A stretch of 12,534 bases of DNA. Origin: Brevundimonas sp. GTDB taxonomy: Bacteria > Pseudomonadota > Alphaproteobacteria > Caulobacterales > Caulobacteraceae. A program made the position numbers and the translations under genes. Under the pieces are notes generated by a model. That model did not search any database, was not told the origin of the DNA, and was given only the letters and a program-made list of their open reading frames with translations. The stretch covers positions 1-12,534 of the forward strand of contig JANJTI010000230.1 in NCBI GenBank assembly GCA_024711185.1, given 5' to 3'. Below are positions 1 to 6,620 of the stretch, piece by piece; positions within the stretch are counted from its first letter, which is position 1; every line of letters begins with the position of its first letter.

Positions 1-8
1 GCGGTAGC

Positions 9-737
9 TCAGGATAGCCGCGTCAGATCCGGGGCCGGCAGAAGGGCCGCGGACGTCCCCTCGATCTTCCCCTCCAGCTGCGTCATGAACGCCGGCCGCT
101 TCAGCCCCGCCGGGATCGGCTCGAGGAACTCGAACACCACCGTCCCCGGATGGCGCCGGAACCCGTGCGCCGGCCAGTGCACGCCCGAGTTGGTGGCGAC
201 CGGCCAGCACGGGCCGTCGAGGTCGCGATAGATGGCGGCGACGCCGGGCTTGTAGTCGGGCGCCGCGCCCGGTTCGGTCCGCGTGCCCTCCGGAAAGATC
301 ACCACCTGCCGGCCTTCCGCCACCCGCTCGCGGGCGGTGCGGACCATGTCCTTCAGCGCCTTCGACCCCGCCGACCGGTCGACGGGGATCATCCTCGTCT
401 TCCAGGCGAACCAGCCGAAGAAGGGCAGGACCATCAGCTCCTTCTTCATCACCATGCAGGGGTCGTCGAGCACGACGAAGGGGACGATGACGTCCAGCAT
501 GCCCTGGTGCTTGGCGGCGACCAGCGCCGGGCCGGACGGCCGGTGCTGCAGCCCGCGGAACTCGACCTTCAGGTCGCAAATCCAGCGCAAGCCGAAGAGG
601 ACGAACTTCGCCCACCAGCGGATCACCGTCATCGCCGCCCGGTGCGGCATCAGCAGGGCGGGGGACAGGCCGACCGCGAAGATGGCCATCGACAGATAGA
701 GCCAGGCCGTGAAGACCAGCGAACGCAGGGTGGTCAC
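9..737 (-). CDS. plsC: 1-acyl-sn-glycerol-3-phosphate acyltransferase (PlsC family)
   Basis: Transfers an acyl chain to lysophosphatidic acid to give phosphatidic acid, the precursor of membrane phospholipids, at the inner membrane. The 242-residue product has a hydrophobic N-terminus (about residues 7-30). It carries the acyltransferase motifs in order: an H-x4-D box at His77-Asp82 (HQGMLD), a KKELMVLPFFGW block near 98-109, and FPEGTR at 148-153. The HQGMLD box replaces the more usual NHxSxxD but keeps the His and Asp. I chose the GTG at 737 because it lies one base after the ydcF stop and has AAGAAGG nine bases upstream. A longer frame reaching 824 adds an Arg/Pro-rich extension that only reads through ydcF. 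It is the last gene of the ftsE-ftsX-ydcF-plsC run; the stop is 8 bases from the window edge, so any gene beyond is not visible. Family assignment is secure; the exact acyl donor is unknown. Confidence 0.93.
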   Translation of the reverse strand: MTTLRSLVFTAWLYLSMAIFAVGLSPALLMPHRAAMTVIRWWAKFVLFGLRWICDLKVEFRGLQHRPSGPALVAAKHQGMLDVIVPFVVLDDPCMVMKKELMVLPFFGWFAWKTRMIPVDRSAGSKALKDMVRTARERVAEGRQVVIFPEGTRTEPGAAPDYKPGVAAIYRDLDGPCWPVATNSGVHWPAHGFRRHPGTVVFEFLEPIPAGLKRPAFMTQLEGKIEGTSAALLPAPDLTRLS

Positions 738-738
738 G

Positions 739-1374
739 TCAGGCGGCCTTCTTTTCCGGCGTCGTCGCCGGGGGCGCATCGGCAGCGCTGTCGCCCGACC
801 CCCGGGTGAAGGCGGCGCGGCCAAGGGCGGCGAGATACTTCATGTACTCCAGCGTCATGCGTCGGGCGGTCACCGCGGCCCGCCACCAGCGGGAGTCGTC
901 GAGCGACGGCGTCGACACCGCATAGGGGGTGAGCTCCACCCCCGGGGCGGCGGCGCGGATCTCGGTCAGGGCGCGCGGCATGTGGTAGTCCTGGGTGACC
1001 ACGATCAGGCTGTCGTAGTTCTTGGCTGCGGCCCAGGCGGCGATCTCCTGGGCGTTGCCGATGGTGTCCTCGGCCTCGAAGCCGAGGTCGACGCAGCAGT
1101 TGAACAGCTTGGTCGAGCCAGGGGTCAGGGCGCGCAGCTCCTGGCGGCGGACCTCGCGGTTGACGCCGGAGATCAGCACCCGGTCGCCCTTGTCCTGCTC
1201 CAGCAGGCGGATCGCGGCGTTGACGCGTTCGGCCGAGGGGCCCGTCAGGGCCACGATGGCGTCGGCCCGCGCCGGCTCGTCGGCGGGCGTGTAGCCGCGC
1301 ACCCGCTCGGCGAAGGCGAACAGGCCGATCAGCCAGATGAGCGCCAGGGTGGCGATGAAGGTCAGGAACTTCAT
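739..1374 (-). CDS. YdcF/SanA/ElyC-family (DUF218) membrane-anchored protein
   Basis: The 211-residue protein has one N-terminal membrane segment (about 3-21) followed by a DUF218 domain (about 37-180). Visible family motifs are DAIVALTG at 38-45, an ISG at 68-70, a GNAQE helix start at 106-110, and TQDYHMPRA at 127-135, the Ser/Thr-x3-His-x2-Arg-Ala signature of the family. The C-terminal tail is Ala/Pro rich and probably disordered. Related proteins (SanA, ElyC) affect envelope barrier function or peptidoglycan precursor supply in enterobacteria; the biochemical reaction is not settled, so I assign no reaction. The start follows the ftsX stop by nine bases. The ftsX TAG itself forms part of a TAGG lying eight bases before the ATG, and an AAAGG lies almost against it, which suggests translational coupling. 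The next gene, plsC, begins one base after its stop. Confidence 0.9.
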   Translation of the reverse strand: MKFLTFIATLALIWLIGLFAFAERVRGYTPADEPARADAIVALTGPSAERVNAAIRLLEQDKGDRVLISGVNREVRRQELRALTPGSTKLFNCCVDLGFEAEDTIGNAQEIAAWAAAKNYDSLIVVTQDYHMPRALTEIRAAAPGVELTPYAVSTPSLDDSRWWRAAVTARRMTLEYMKYLAALGRAAFTRGSGDSAADAPPATTPEKKAA

Positions 1375-1383
1375 GCCTTTAAC

Positions 1384-2265
1384 CTAGTCGTGCCCCCGCA
1401 GCCGCGCCAGCGCCGTCAACCGTGCGGCGACCAGCGCCACCGTAGCGGCGAGCAACGGGCATGACGAGAGGATCAGCACATCGCTCCACATCACGGGCAG
1501 GGCCGGCGTGAGGCCGTCGCTCCCGCCGAGGAAGCGGAGCAGGGACAGCGCGACCATGGCCGCCAGCGCGCCGGCGGCCCCGGCGCCGGCGGCCAGCAAT
1601 CCGTAGCGACGCTGATAGAGACCGGCGATGCGCGCGTCGGACGCGCCGTTGAGGCTGAGGATGGAGATCACCCCGGCCTGGGCGGCCATCCCCGCCCGCG
1701 TCGCATAGACGACGGCCGCGGCCGCGCCGCCCGCGGTCAGCAGAAAGGCCGCGCCGGCCAGCACGGTGATCAGCCCGGCGGAGCGCTCGACCTCCGCGCG
1801 CCACAGGCTGTGGTCGTCGACGGTGGCGTCCACGCCGGCTTCGGCGAGGGCGCGGCTGAGGCTGACCGCGCTGGCCGGCTGCTCGCGGTCCAGCCGCACG
1901 GTGACGAGGTGGGGCAGGGGCAGGTCGGGCAACACCGCCTCTCCCAGCCACGGGCGCAGCAGGGCCTCGGCCGCCTTGCGGTCAAGCGCCTCCGCCTCCT
2001 CGACCCCGGTGACGCCGGCGAGGGTCTCCGCCGCCCGCGCCGCCGCGGTGGCGCCGCTCTCGCCGACGCGCGGCCGGACCTGCACGGTGGCTTCGGCGCC
2101 CAGGCTCCGGGCCCAGCCGTGCGCGGCGCGGTCGGCCGCCAGCGCGCCGGCGGCGGCGAGGCAGGCGAGGAAGCACAGCACGGCGATCACGGCCGCCAGC
2201 CACGGCTCGCCGCCGGCCTCGCGCGGGAGGATCGGAGCGCGGCGCGGGATCAACCGCCCGATCAC
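1384..2265 (-). CDS. ftsX: Cell division protein FtsX (membrane subunit of the FtsEX ABC complex)
   Basis: Permease-like partner of FtsE. FtsEX sits in the inner membrane at the division site and, in studied bacteria, uses ATP hydrolysis to control divisome assembly and cell-wall hydrolysis rather than to move a substrate. The 293-residue product has the FtsX topology: a short cytoplasmic N-terminus, TM1 about 22-44, a periplasmic domain about 45-162, then TM2 about 163-188, TM3 about 221-243 and TM4 about 261-283. The cytoplasmic loop between TM2 and TM3 holds ISILSLNGAS (200-209), the part of FtsX that usually reads like an ABC coupling region. The GTG start at 2265 overlaps the ftsE TGA by four bases (GTGA) and has GGGAG eight bases upstream, so the frame's longer reading into ftsE is rejected. 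It is short compared with E. coli FtsX but similar to what I would expect in alphaproteobacteria. Confidence 0.92.
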   Translation of the reverse strand: MIGRLIPRRAPILPREAGGEPWLAAVIAVLCFLACLAAAGALAADRAAHGWARSLGAEATVQVRPRVGESGATAAARAAETLAGVTGVEEAEALDRKAAEALLRPWLGEAVLPDLPLPHLVTVRLDREQPASAVSLSRALAEAGVDATVDDHSLWRAEVERSAGLITVLAGAAFLLTAGGAAAAVVYATRAGMAAQAGVISILSLNGASDARIAGLYQRRYGLLAAGAGAAGALAAMVALSLLRFLGGSDGLTPALPVMWSDVLILSSCPLLAATVALVAARLTALARLRGHD

Positions 2266-2972
2266 GCCGCCGTCTCCCGGACGCGGCCGCCGTCGAGACT
2301 CAGGACCGCCGCTCCGGAGCGGGCCGCCAGCGCCTCGTCGTGAGTGGCGATGAGCACGGTGGCGCCCAGCCGGTTCAGCGACTGGAACAGCTTCAGCAGG
2401 CGCGCCGCCATGGCCGCATCGACATTGCCCGTCGGCTCGTCGGCGACGATCAGCTCGGGGCCGGCGATCACCGCCCGGGCGATGGCCAGCCGCTGCTTCT
2501 CGCCGCCCGACAGCGCTGGCGGGCAGGTTTGCGCCCGCGCCTCGAGGCCGACCCATTCAAGCATCTCGGCCACATCGTCCGCATAGCTCTCCGGCCGGGC
2601 TCCGGCCAGCCGCAGGGGCAGGGCCGCGTTCTCGAAGGCGCTCAGGTGGTCGAGCAGGCGGAAATCCTGGAACACCACGCCCATGCGACGGCGGAAGGCG
2701 GGCAGCGCCCGGCGCGGCGCCGCCCCCGCCTCCTCGCCGAACAGCTGCAACCGGCCGCGCGTCGGCCGGGCGGTCAGGGTCAGCAGCTTCAGCAGGGTCG
2801 ACTTGCCGGCCCCGGAGGGCCCGGTAAGGAAGTGGAAAGAGCCGCGCGGCAAAGTGAGGTTAACGTCCCGCAGCACCTCGGGCCCGTCGCCATAGCCGAA
2901 GCCCACGCCGTCCAGGCGGACGGTTTCGGGCGAGGCGGCGGCGTCGGCGGCGCGGCGGGGCTGGACGGGCAT
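2262..2972 (-). CDS. ftsE: Cell division ATP-binding protein FtsE
   Basis: ATPase subunit of FtsEX. The 236-residue protein holds a complete nucleotide-binding domain: Walker A GPSGAGKST at 51-59, Q-loop Gln102 in VVFQDFRLL, signature LSGGEKQ at 154-160, Walker B LIVADEP at 174-180 with catalytic Glu179, and H-loop His211 in ATHDE. The FQDFRLL and DEPTGNVD wording is typical of FtsE rather than of LolD or MacB, and the ftsX gene immediately downstream confirms it. The start is not certain. I take ATG 2972, which gives a short Ala/Pro/Arg-rich lead before the domain begins near residue 17. An in-frame ATG at 2996 would add eight residues, and one at 3068 would run into the divergent gene. None has a strong Shine-Dalgarno. 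The promoter must lie in the 67-bp divergent spacer or inside the neighbouring gene. Confidence 0.95.
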   Translation of the reverse strand: MPVQPRRAADAAASPETVRLDGVGFGYGDGPEVLRDVNLTLPRGSFHFLTGPSGAGKSTLLKLLTLTARPTRGRLQLFGEEAGAAPRRALPAFRRRMGVVFQDFRLLDHLSAFENAALPLRLAGARPESYADDVAEMLEWVGLEARAQTCPPALSGGEKQRLAIARAVIAGPELIVADEPTGNVDAAMAARLLKLFQSLNRLGATVLIATHDEALAARSGAAVLSLDGGRVRETAA

Positions 2973-3039
2973 CGATTTCTGGGTTGCACGCGGCATGCGC
3001 CGCGACGGGAGGGGGCGAAGAGCCTCGCAGTCAGCGCAC

Positions 3040-3960
3040 ATGATACTGACCTGCCCGTCCTGCGCCACCAGCTATTTCGCCCCCGACGACGCTATCGGTC
3101 CGCACGGTCGCGCTGTCCGCTGCAAGTCCTGCAAGCACACCTGGCGCGCGACGCTCGACGAGCCTCTCGAGCTGTCCGCCACCGCGACCGGGCAGCCCCG
3201 CGCGCCGGCGCCGCGCGAGGAGCCCGCGCCTGAATCGCTGGCCGAGACCCCGGCGCCCGAACTGCCGCGCGCCTTCCGCGCCCGCGCCGAGCAGCAGCGC
3301 CGCCTGCGCCGCGCGGCTGCGCATGGGGCGGTCTGGGCCGGCCTCGCCTCGGTCTTCGCCCTTCTGCTCGCCGCGGCCTGGCTGTTCCGCGTCGAGGTCG
3401 TCGAGATGGCTCCGCGCACCGCCGCCGCCTACGCCGCCGTCGGCCTGACGGTGAACCCGACAGGGCTCGACTTCGAGGCTGTCACCGCCCGGCCCCTGCC
3501 GACGGATCCCGGGCGCATCCTCGTCTCGGGCGCCCTGCGCAATGTCCGCGAGAACGAGCGGGTGGCGCCGCCGGTTCGCGTCGCCCTGCTGGACGCCCGC
3601 GGGGCCGAGATCGGCCATGCCGTGGTCCGCATCGACGCCGCCCCCGTCCTGCCGGGCAAGGTACAGGGTTTCGCCGCCGTCATTCCGGACCCGGGCGCCC
3701 GCGCCCAGGGCATCGGCGTCGACTTCGTCCTCGAAACTGAGGCCGCCGCCGCCCCCGCCCCGGCGACGCCGGCCCCGGCCGGGCTCCAGACCGGGGCTGC
3801 GGCGCGTCCGCTGCCGGTGGTCGCGTCCGGCGAGGCCGGCCTGCGACCGGCGATGGTCTCCGCGCCCGCCCGCGCCGACCTGCGCCCGGTCGACGCGGCG
3901 CCGCTGACCGAGCCTCTCGACACTGCGGGGGCCGGGGCGGTATCGCCGGGGCATGGCTGA
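3040..3960 (+). CDS. MJ0042 zinc-ribbon, single-TM protein with DUF3426-like domain (ZitP-like)
   Basis: The 306-residue protein opens with a zinc ribbon: Cys5-x2-Cys8 and Cys28-x2-Cys31, with the basic Arg24/Arg27 and the aromatic Trp35 that follow the MJ0042 pattern. A Pro/Ala/Glu-rich linker (about 42-80) leads to a positively charged stretch, one membrane segment (about 95-116), and a domain about 118-235 matching the DUF3426 layout, with an LVSGALRNV strand at 161-169. The tail after about 240 is Ala/Pro-rich and low complexity. This is the architecture of Caulobacter ZitP, a polar organiser whose zinc finger faces the cytoplasm; orthology is inferred from layout, not tested. It is divergent from ftsE and its stop overlaps the next gene's start by eight bases. 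No clear ribosome binding site precedes the ATG at 3040. I keep this start because the first cysteine pair sits at residue 5, as in the family; an upstream start at 2995 would add 15 residues. Confidence 0.85.
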   Translation: MILTCPSCATSYFAPDDAIGPHGRAVRCKSCKHTWRATLDEPLELSATATGQPRAPAPREEPAPESLAETPAPELPRAFRARAEQQRRLRRAAAHGAVWAGLASVFALLLAAAWLFRVEVVEMAPRTAAAYAAVGLTVNPTGLDFEAVTARPLPTDPGRILVSGALRNVRENERVAPPVRVALLDARGAEIGHAVVRIDAAPVLPGKVQGFAAVIPDPGARAQGIGVDFVLETEAAAAPAPATPAPAGLQTGAAARPLPVVASGEAGLRPAMVSAPARADLRPVDAAPLTEPLDTAGAGAVSPGHG

Positions 3961-4486
3961 CGCGAACCCCACGCCCACCGTCCTGCTGCCCGAGGCCGAG
4001 GTGCGGCGCATCGTCGACGAGCTCGCCGGCCGCATCGCGCCCGTCATCGACGACGACACCGTCGCCGCCGTCCTGCTTACCGGCGGCCTGTGGTTCGCCG
4101 CCGACCTGACCCGGGCGCTCAGCCGCCTTGGCCGTCACGTCCGTTTCGACGCCCTCTGGCTCGCCTCCTACGGCGACGAGCAGACCAGCCGGGGCCGCAT
4201 CGACGTCTACGCGGACTTCCAGCGCCCCGTCGCAGGCCGCCGCGTCCTGATCATCGACGACGTCTTCGACACCGGCCTGTCCCTGGCGGAGGCCGTGCGC
4301 ATCGCGCGGGAGAAGGGGGCCTCGGAAGTCCTCACCGTCGTCTTCGCCCGCAAGCCGTGGCCGAAGCCGCGCGCGCCGGAGCCGGATTTCGTCGGCTGGG
4401 AGGCCCCGAACCGCTTCCTGGTCGGTTACGGCCTGGACCATGCAGGCGCGCTGCGCGGGCTGCCGGACGTGTGCGCGCTGGACTAG
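3953..4486 (+). CDS. HPRT-like purine phosphoribosyltransferase
   Basis: Probably joins a purine base (hypoxanthine or guanine) to PRPP to form the nucleotide in purine salvage; cytoplasmic. The 177-residue length fits bacterial HPRT. Visible features are a LLTGG turn at 41-45 (pyrophosphate-binding loop position), SYG at 72-74 beginning the flexible loop, the PRPP motif VLIIDDVFDTGLSL at 98-111, and a C-terminal PDFVGWEAPNRFLVGYGLD block (144-162), which is the HPRT base-binding hood. The acidic pair is Asp102-Asp103 where many HPRTs have Glu-Asp. The ATG overlaps the last eight bases of the zinc-ribbon gene (ATGGCTGA), so the two are very likely co-transcribed and translationally coupled. 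Base preference cannot be read from sequence. A broader phosphoribosyltransferase-domain label would also be correct. Confidence 0.87.
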   Translation: MADANPTPTVLLPEAEVRRIVDELAGRIAPVIDDDTVAAVLLTGGLWFAADLTRALSRLGRHVRFDALWLASYGDEQTSRGRIDVYADFQRPVAGRRVLIIDDVFDTGLSLAEAVRIAREKGASEVLTVVFARKPWPKPRAPEPDFVGWEAPNRFLVGYGLDHAGALRGLPDVCALD

Positions 4487-4609
4487 GGCGGAGGCCCAGG
4501 TTCCGACGGCCCCAAGCTTCGCCACCCGCCCGCAACAACAAGTGCGACGAGGGCGAAGCCGCCTTTTACCCACGGGTGGCGTCCGTGGCGGGCCGCATAG
4601 GTGGAAACG
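4487..4609. other. Convergent gene-free gap between HPRT-like and formyltransferase genes
   Basis: This 123-bp stretch separates two genes that point at each other. I see no credible small ORF. It holds two inverted repeats, described as a possible terminator and as a finding. G+C is lower on the right-hand side, where the atypical formyltransferase begins. Confidence 0.6.
4516..4567 (+). terminator. Possible intrinsic terminator after the HPRT-like gene
   Basis: GCTTCGCC at 4516-4523 is the exact reverse complement of GGCGAAGC at 4552-4559, and a TTTT run follows at 4564-4567. The loop is 28 bases, with a possible inner CGC/GCG pairing. A smaller alternative hairpin (GGC-GAA-GCC, 4552-4560) could form just before the T run. 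The loop is long and the T run short, so this is a weak candidate. It sits where a terminator is expected, 30 bases after the stop. Confidence 0.3.
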
Positions 4610-5230
4610 TCAGACCCTCTCGCGTAGCTTCCAGCGGCCAAACTCAAACGCTCGCCGACGTCGCTCTACTTCCTCGGAGGGCGCCTCCCGCGGCACTTCC
4701 ATCATGGCGTCTAGGTCCCGCCGGCGTCGCACGGGGGCGGCCCATTCGTCACCGGTCGCCGGAGCTGCCCAGCCCCGCGCCAGCCGCCAGATGACGGCCG
4801 TCGCCATCGCTTCAAGCTGGCGGTGGGTTCGATCGAACAGGGCTGAGGCGTGGTCATCAGCCGGAATGCAAAAGCGACGAACCTCCACGATAGGACCGGA
4901 ATCCACCCGCTCTGCCATGTGGTGACAGGTAACGCCGAAGGATTCCTCGCCGTGATAGATCGCCCAGTTCAGGCCGCCGATGCCCGGATATTCAGGCGGG
5001 GCTGGGTGGAAGTTCAGCGCCGTGGAGGCCCGGTCGAGTAGCCATTTCGGCACGATCCAGCGGGAGCAGTAAGACAAAATCACCCCTCCTTGCCACTCGG
5101 CTATCGCGGCGGGGAGCGGGTCGCCCCAATTGCCTTGGAAGATGTCCACGTCGCTAAACGCTCGCCGACACACGGCAGCAATCCGTTCAGACTCTTCGCC
5201 CCTAGAGGCGAGCAATAAGACCCGGGCCAT
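4610..5230 (-). CDS. Small formyltransferase, sugar N-formyltransferase-like
   Basis: The 206-residue protein carries the formyltransferase catalytic triad: Asn73 and His75 in LNFHPAPPEYPG, and Asp110 in RVDSGPIV, with CHHMAERVDSG around it. Enzymes with this core move a formyl group from N10-formyltetrahydrofolate to an amine. The HPAPPEYPGIGG form, the short length and the lack of a C-terminal tRNA-binding domain argue against methionyl-tRNA formyltransferase; purine GART is also unlikely. Small proteins of this kind often N-formylate amino sugars for O-antigen or capsule, but no sugar genes are nearby, so the substrate is unknown. It lies 70 bases downstream of lysA on the same strand and could be read through from it. 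Composition is unlike its neighbours: early codons include TTA, TTG, TCT and AGG, and hand-counted 60-base rows are near 58-60% G+C against about 68-73% in argH rows. No Shine-Dalgarno precedes ATG 5230. It is probably horizontally acquired. Confidence 0.82.
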   Translation of the reverse strand: MARVLLLASRGEESERIAAVCRRAFSDVDIFQGNWGDPLPAAIAEWQGGVILSYCSRWIVPKWLLDRASTALNFHPAPPEYPGIGGLNWAIYHGEESFGVTCHHMAERVDSGPIVEVRRFCIPADDHASALFDRTHRQLEAMATAVIWRLARGWAAPATGDEWAAPVRRRRDLDAMMEVPREAPSEEVERRRRAFEFGRWKLRERV

Positions 5231-5300
5231 CTGACTACAGTGACAGAGGGGGGCGATACCGTACAGGTTAGGTGGTCGATGAGAGCCTCAAGTGCATTCG

Positions 5301-6605
5301 TTAGGCCGTAACCCGGCCTCCTTGTCCCCCCTGCAACCACTCGGCCACCGGCTCTCGCGCCCACATCTCCTCGTAAGTGGGCCGGTTCCGCACGATGGCC
5401 CACGCCCGGCCGTTCACCAGCACCTCGGGGACCAGCGGCCGGGAATTGTACTCGCTTGACAGCACCGCCCCGTAAGCGCCGGCGCTCATGAAGGCGACCA
5501 GGTCGCCGGCCTGCAGCGGCGGCAGCAGGCGGTCCCGGGCGAAGACGTCGGTGGACTCGCAGATCGGGCCGACCGGGTCACAGGCGACCGGCTCGCCGGG
5601 CCGCTCCTGCACCGGGACGAGGTCGTGGAAGGCATCGTAAAGGGCCGGACGCATCAGGTCGTTCATGCCGGCGTCCAGCACGAGGAAGCGGCGGCCGTCT
5701 GCGCGCTGGTTCACATGGATCACCCGGCTGACCAGCACGCCGGCGTTGGCGGCCAGCAGGCGGCCGGGCTCGAACGCCGCCTCGACGCCGAGGCCGTCCA
5801 GCACGCGGGCGCACATATCGATATAGGCCTCGATCGACGGAGTCTCCGCCTGGCCGTGATAGGGCACGCCCAGCCCGCCGCCGAGGTCGAGCCGCGAAAC
5901 CTCGAAGCCTCGCCGGCGCAGCTCCAGCGTCGTCTCGCGCAGCGTCCGGAACGCCGCCTCCATGGGGGCGAGGTCCAGAACCTGGCTGCCGATGTGGCAG
6001 GCGAGGCCGACCGGCGTCACGTGCGGCGAGGCGGCGGCGCGGGCGTAGAGGTCAAGCGCCTCCTCGATCGGCACGCCGAATTTGTCGGTCGCCCCGCCGG
6101 TGGTGATGCGCGCGTGGCCTCCGGCGCCGACCTTGGGATTGACCCGTATGGCGATCTCGGGCGCCGCGCCATTGGAGGCGGCGACGGCGATCAGCCGGTC
6201 CAGCTCGGCGCCGCTCTCGACGTTGATCTGCCGCACCCCGGTCGTGATGGCGAAGGCCAGTTCGGCGTCGGTCTTGCCCACGCCCGAGAAGATGATCCGG
6301 TCCGCGGGAATGCCCGCCGCCAGCGCGCGGCGGATCTCCCCCTCCGAGACCGTGTCAGCGCCGCAGCCGAGGCCGGCCAGCGTCGCCAGCACCGACAGGT
6401 TCGAGTTGGCCTTCACCGCGAACGCGATCAGGGCCTCGCCGAGGGCGGCGCGACGGGCGTCCAGCGCCTCGCGCAACAGGCCATGGTGACGGCTCAGGGT
6501 GGCGGTCGAATAGACGTAGACCGGCGTCCCGACCGCACCGGCGATGGTCTCGAGCGGCACGTCTTCCGCATGGAGGCCGCCGTCGATCCGCTGGAAATGA
6601 TGCAA
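5301..6605 (-). CDS. lysA: Diaminopimelate decarboxylase
   Basis: Catalyses the last step of lysine synthesis, decarboxylating meso-diaminopimelate with pyridoxal phosphate. The 434-residue product has all fold-type III landmarks: PLP lysine Lys65 in FAVKANSN, His204 in CHIGSQ, the phosphate-binding GGG at 242-244, EPGR at 279-282, Cys349-Glu350 in GPICESTDV, which contribute to the active site across the dimer, and Tyr378 in SAGAYG. Length and motif order are normal, with no sign of damage. The start is a TTG at 6605. The residues that follow (HHFQRIDG) match the usual LysA N-terminus and no ATG or GTG is available there, so I accept it. No strong ribosome binding site is visible, and the gene starts 15 bases after the lptM-like stop, so translation may depend on coupling. 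It belongs to the argH-lptM-lysA run. Confidence 0.96.
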   Translation of the reverse strand: MHHFQRIDGGLHAEDVPLETIAGAVGTPVYVYSTATLSRHHGLLREALDARRAALGEALIAFAVKANSNLSVLATLAGLGCGADTVSEGEIRRALAAGIPADRIIFSGVGKTDAELAFAITTGVRQINVESGAELDRLIAVAASNGAAPEIAIRVNPKVGAGGHARITTGGATDKFGVPIEEALDLYARAAASPHVTPVGLACHIGSQVLDLAPMEAAFRTLRETTLELRRRGFEVSRLDLGGGLGVPYHGQAETPSIEAYIDMCARVLDGLGVEAAFEPGRLLAANAGVLVSRVIHVNQRADGRRFLVLDAGMNDLMRPALYDAFHDLVPVQERPGEPVACDPVGPICESTDVFARDRLLPPLQAGDLVAFMSAGAYGAVLSSEYNSRPLVPEVLVNGRAWAIVRNRPTYEEMWAREPVAEWLQGGQGGRVTA

Positions 6606-6620
6606 CTGAAGACCGTGGGT

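Noticed and set aside
709..2353. Several plus-strand frames opposite ydcF and ftsX
   Set aside because: They are antisense to well-supported genes, lack motifs, and have Arg/Gly/Ala-rich shadow composition.
2973..3039. TTGCAC at 2984-2989 as a -35 box for the zinc-ribbon gene
   Set aside because: No acceptable -10 element lies 16-18 bases downstream, where the sequence is a G-rich run.
3031..4573. Minus-strand frames opposite the zinc-ribbon and HPRT-like genes
   Set aside because: The plus-strand genes have clear zinc-ribbon and PRPP motifs; the opposite frames show none.
4610..5230. Methionyl-tRNA formyltransferase or GART as identity of the formyltransferase
   Set aside because: The protein lacks the C-terminal tRNA-binding domain and the usual length of Fmt, and the HPAPPEYPG wording is closer to sugar-type formyltransferases.
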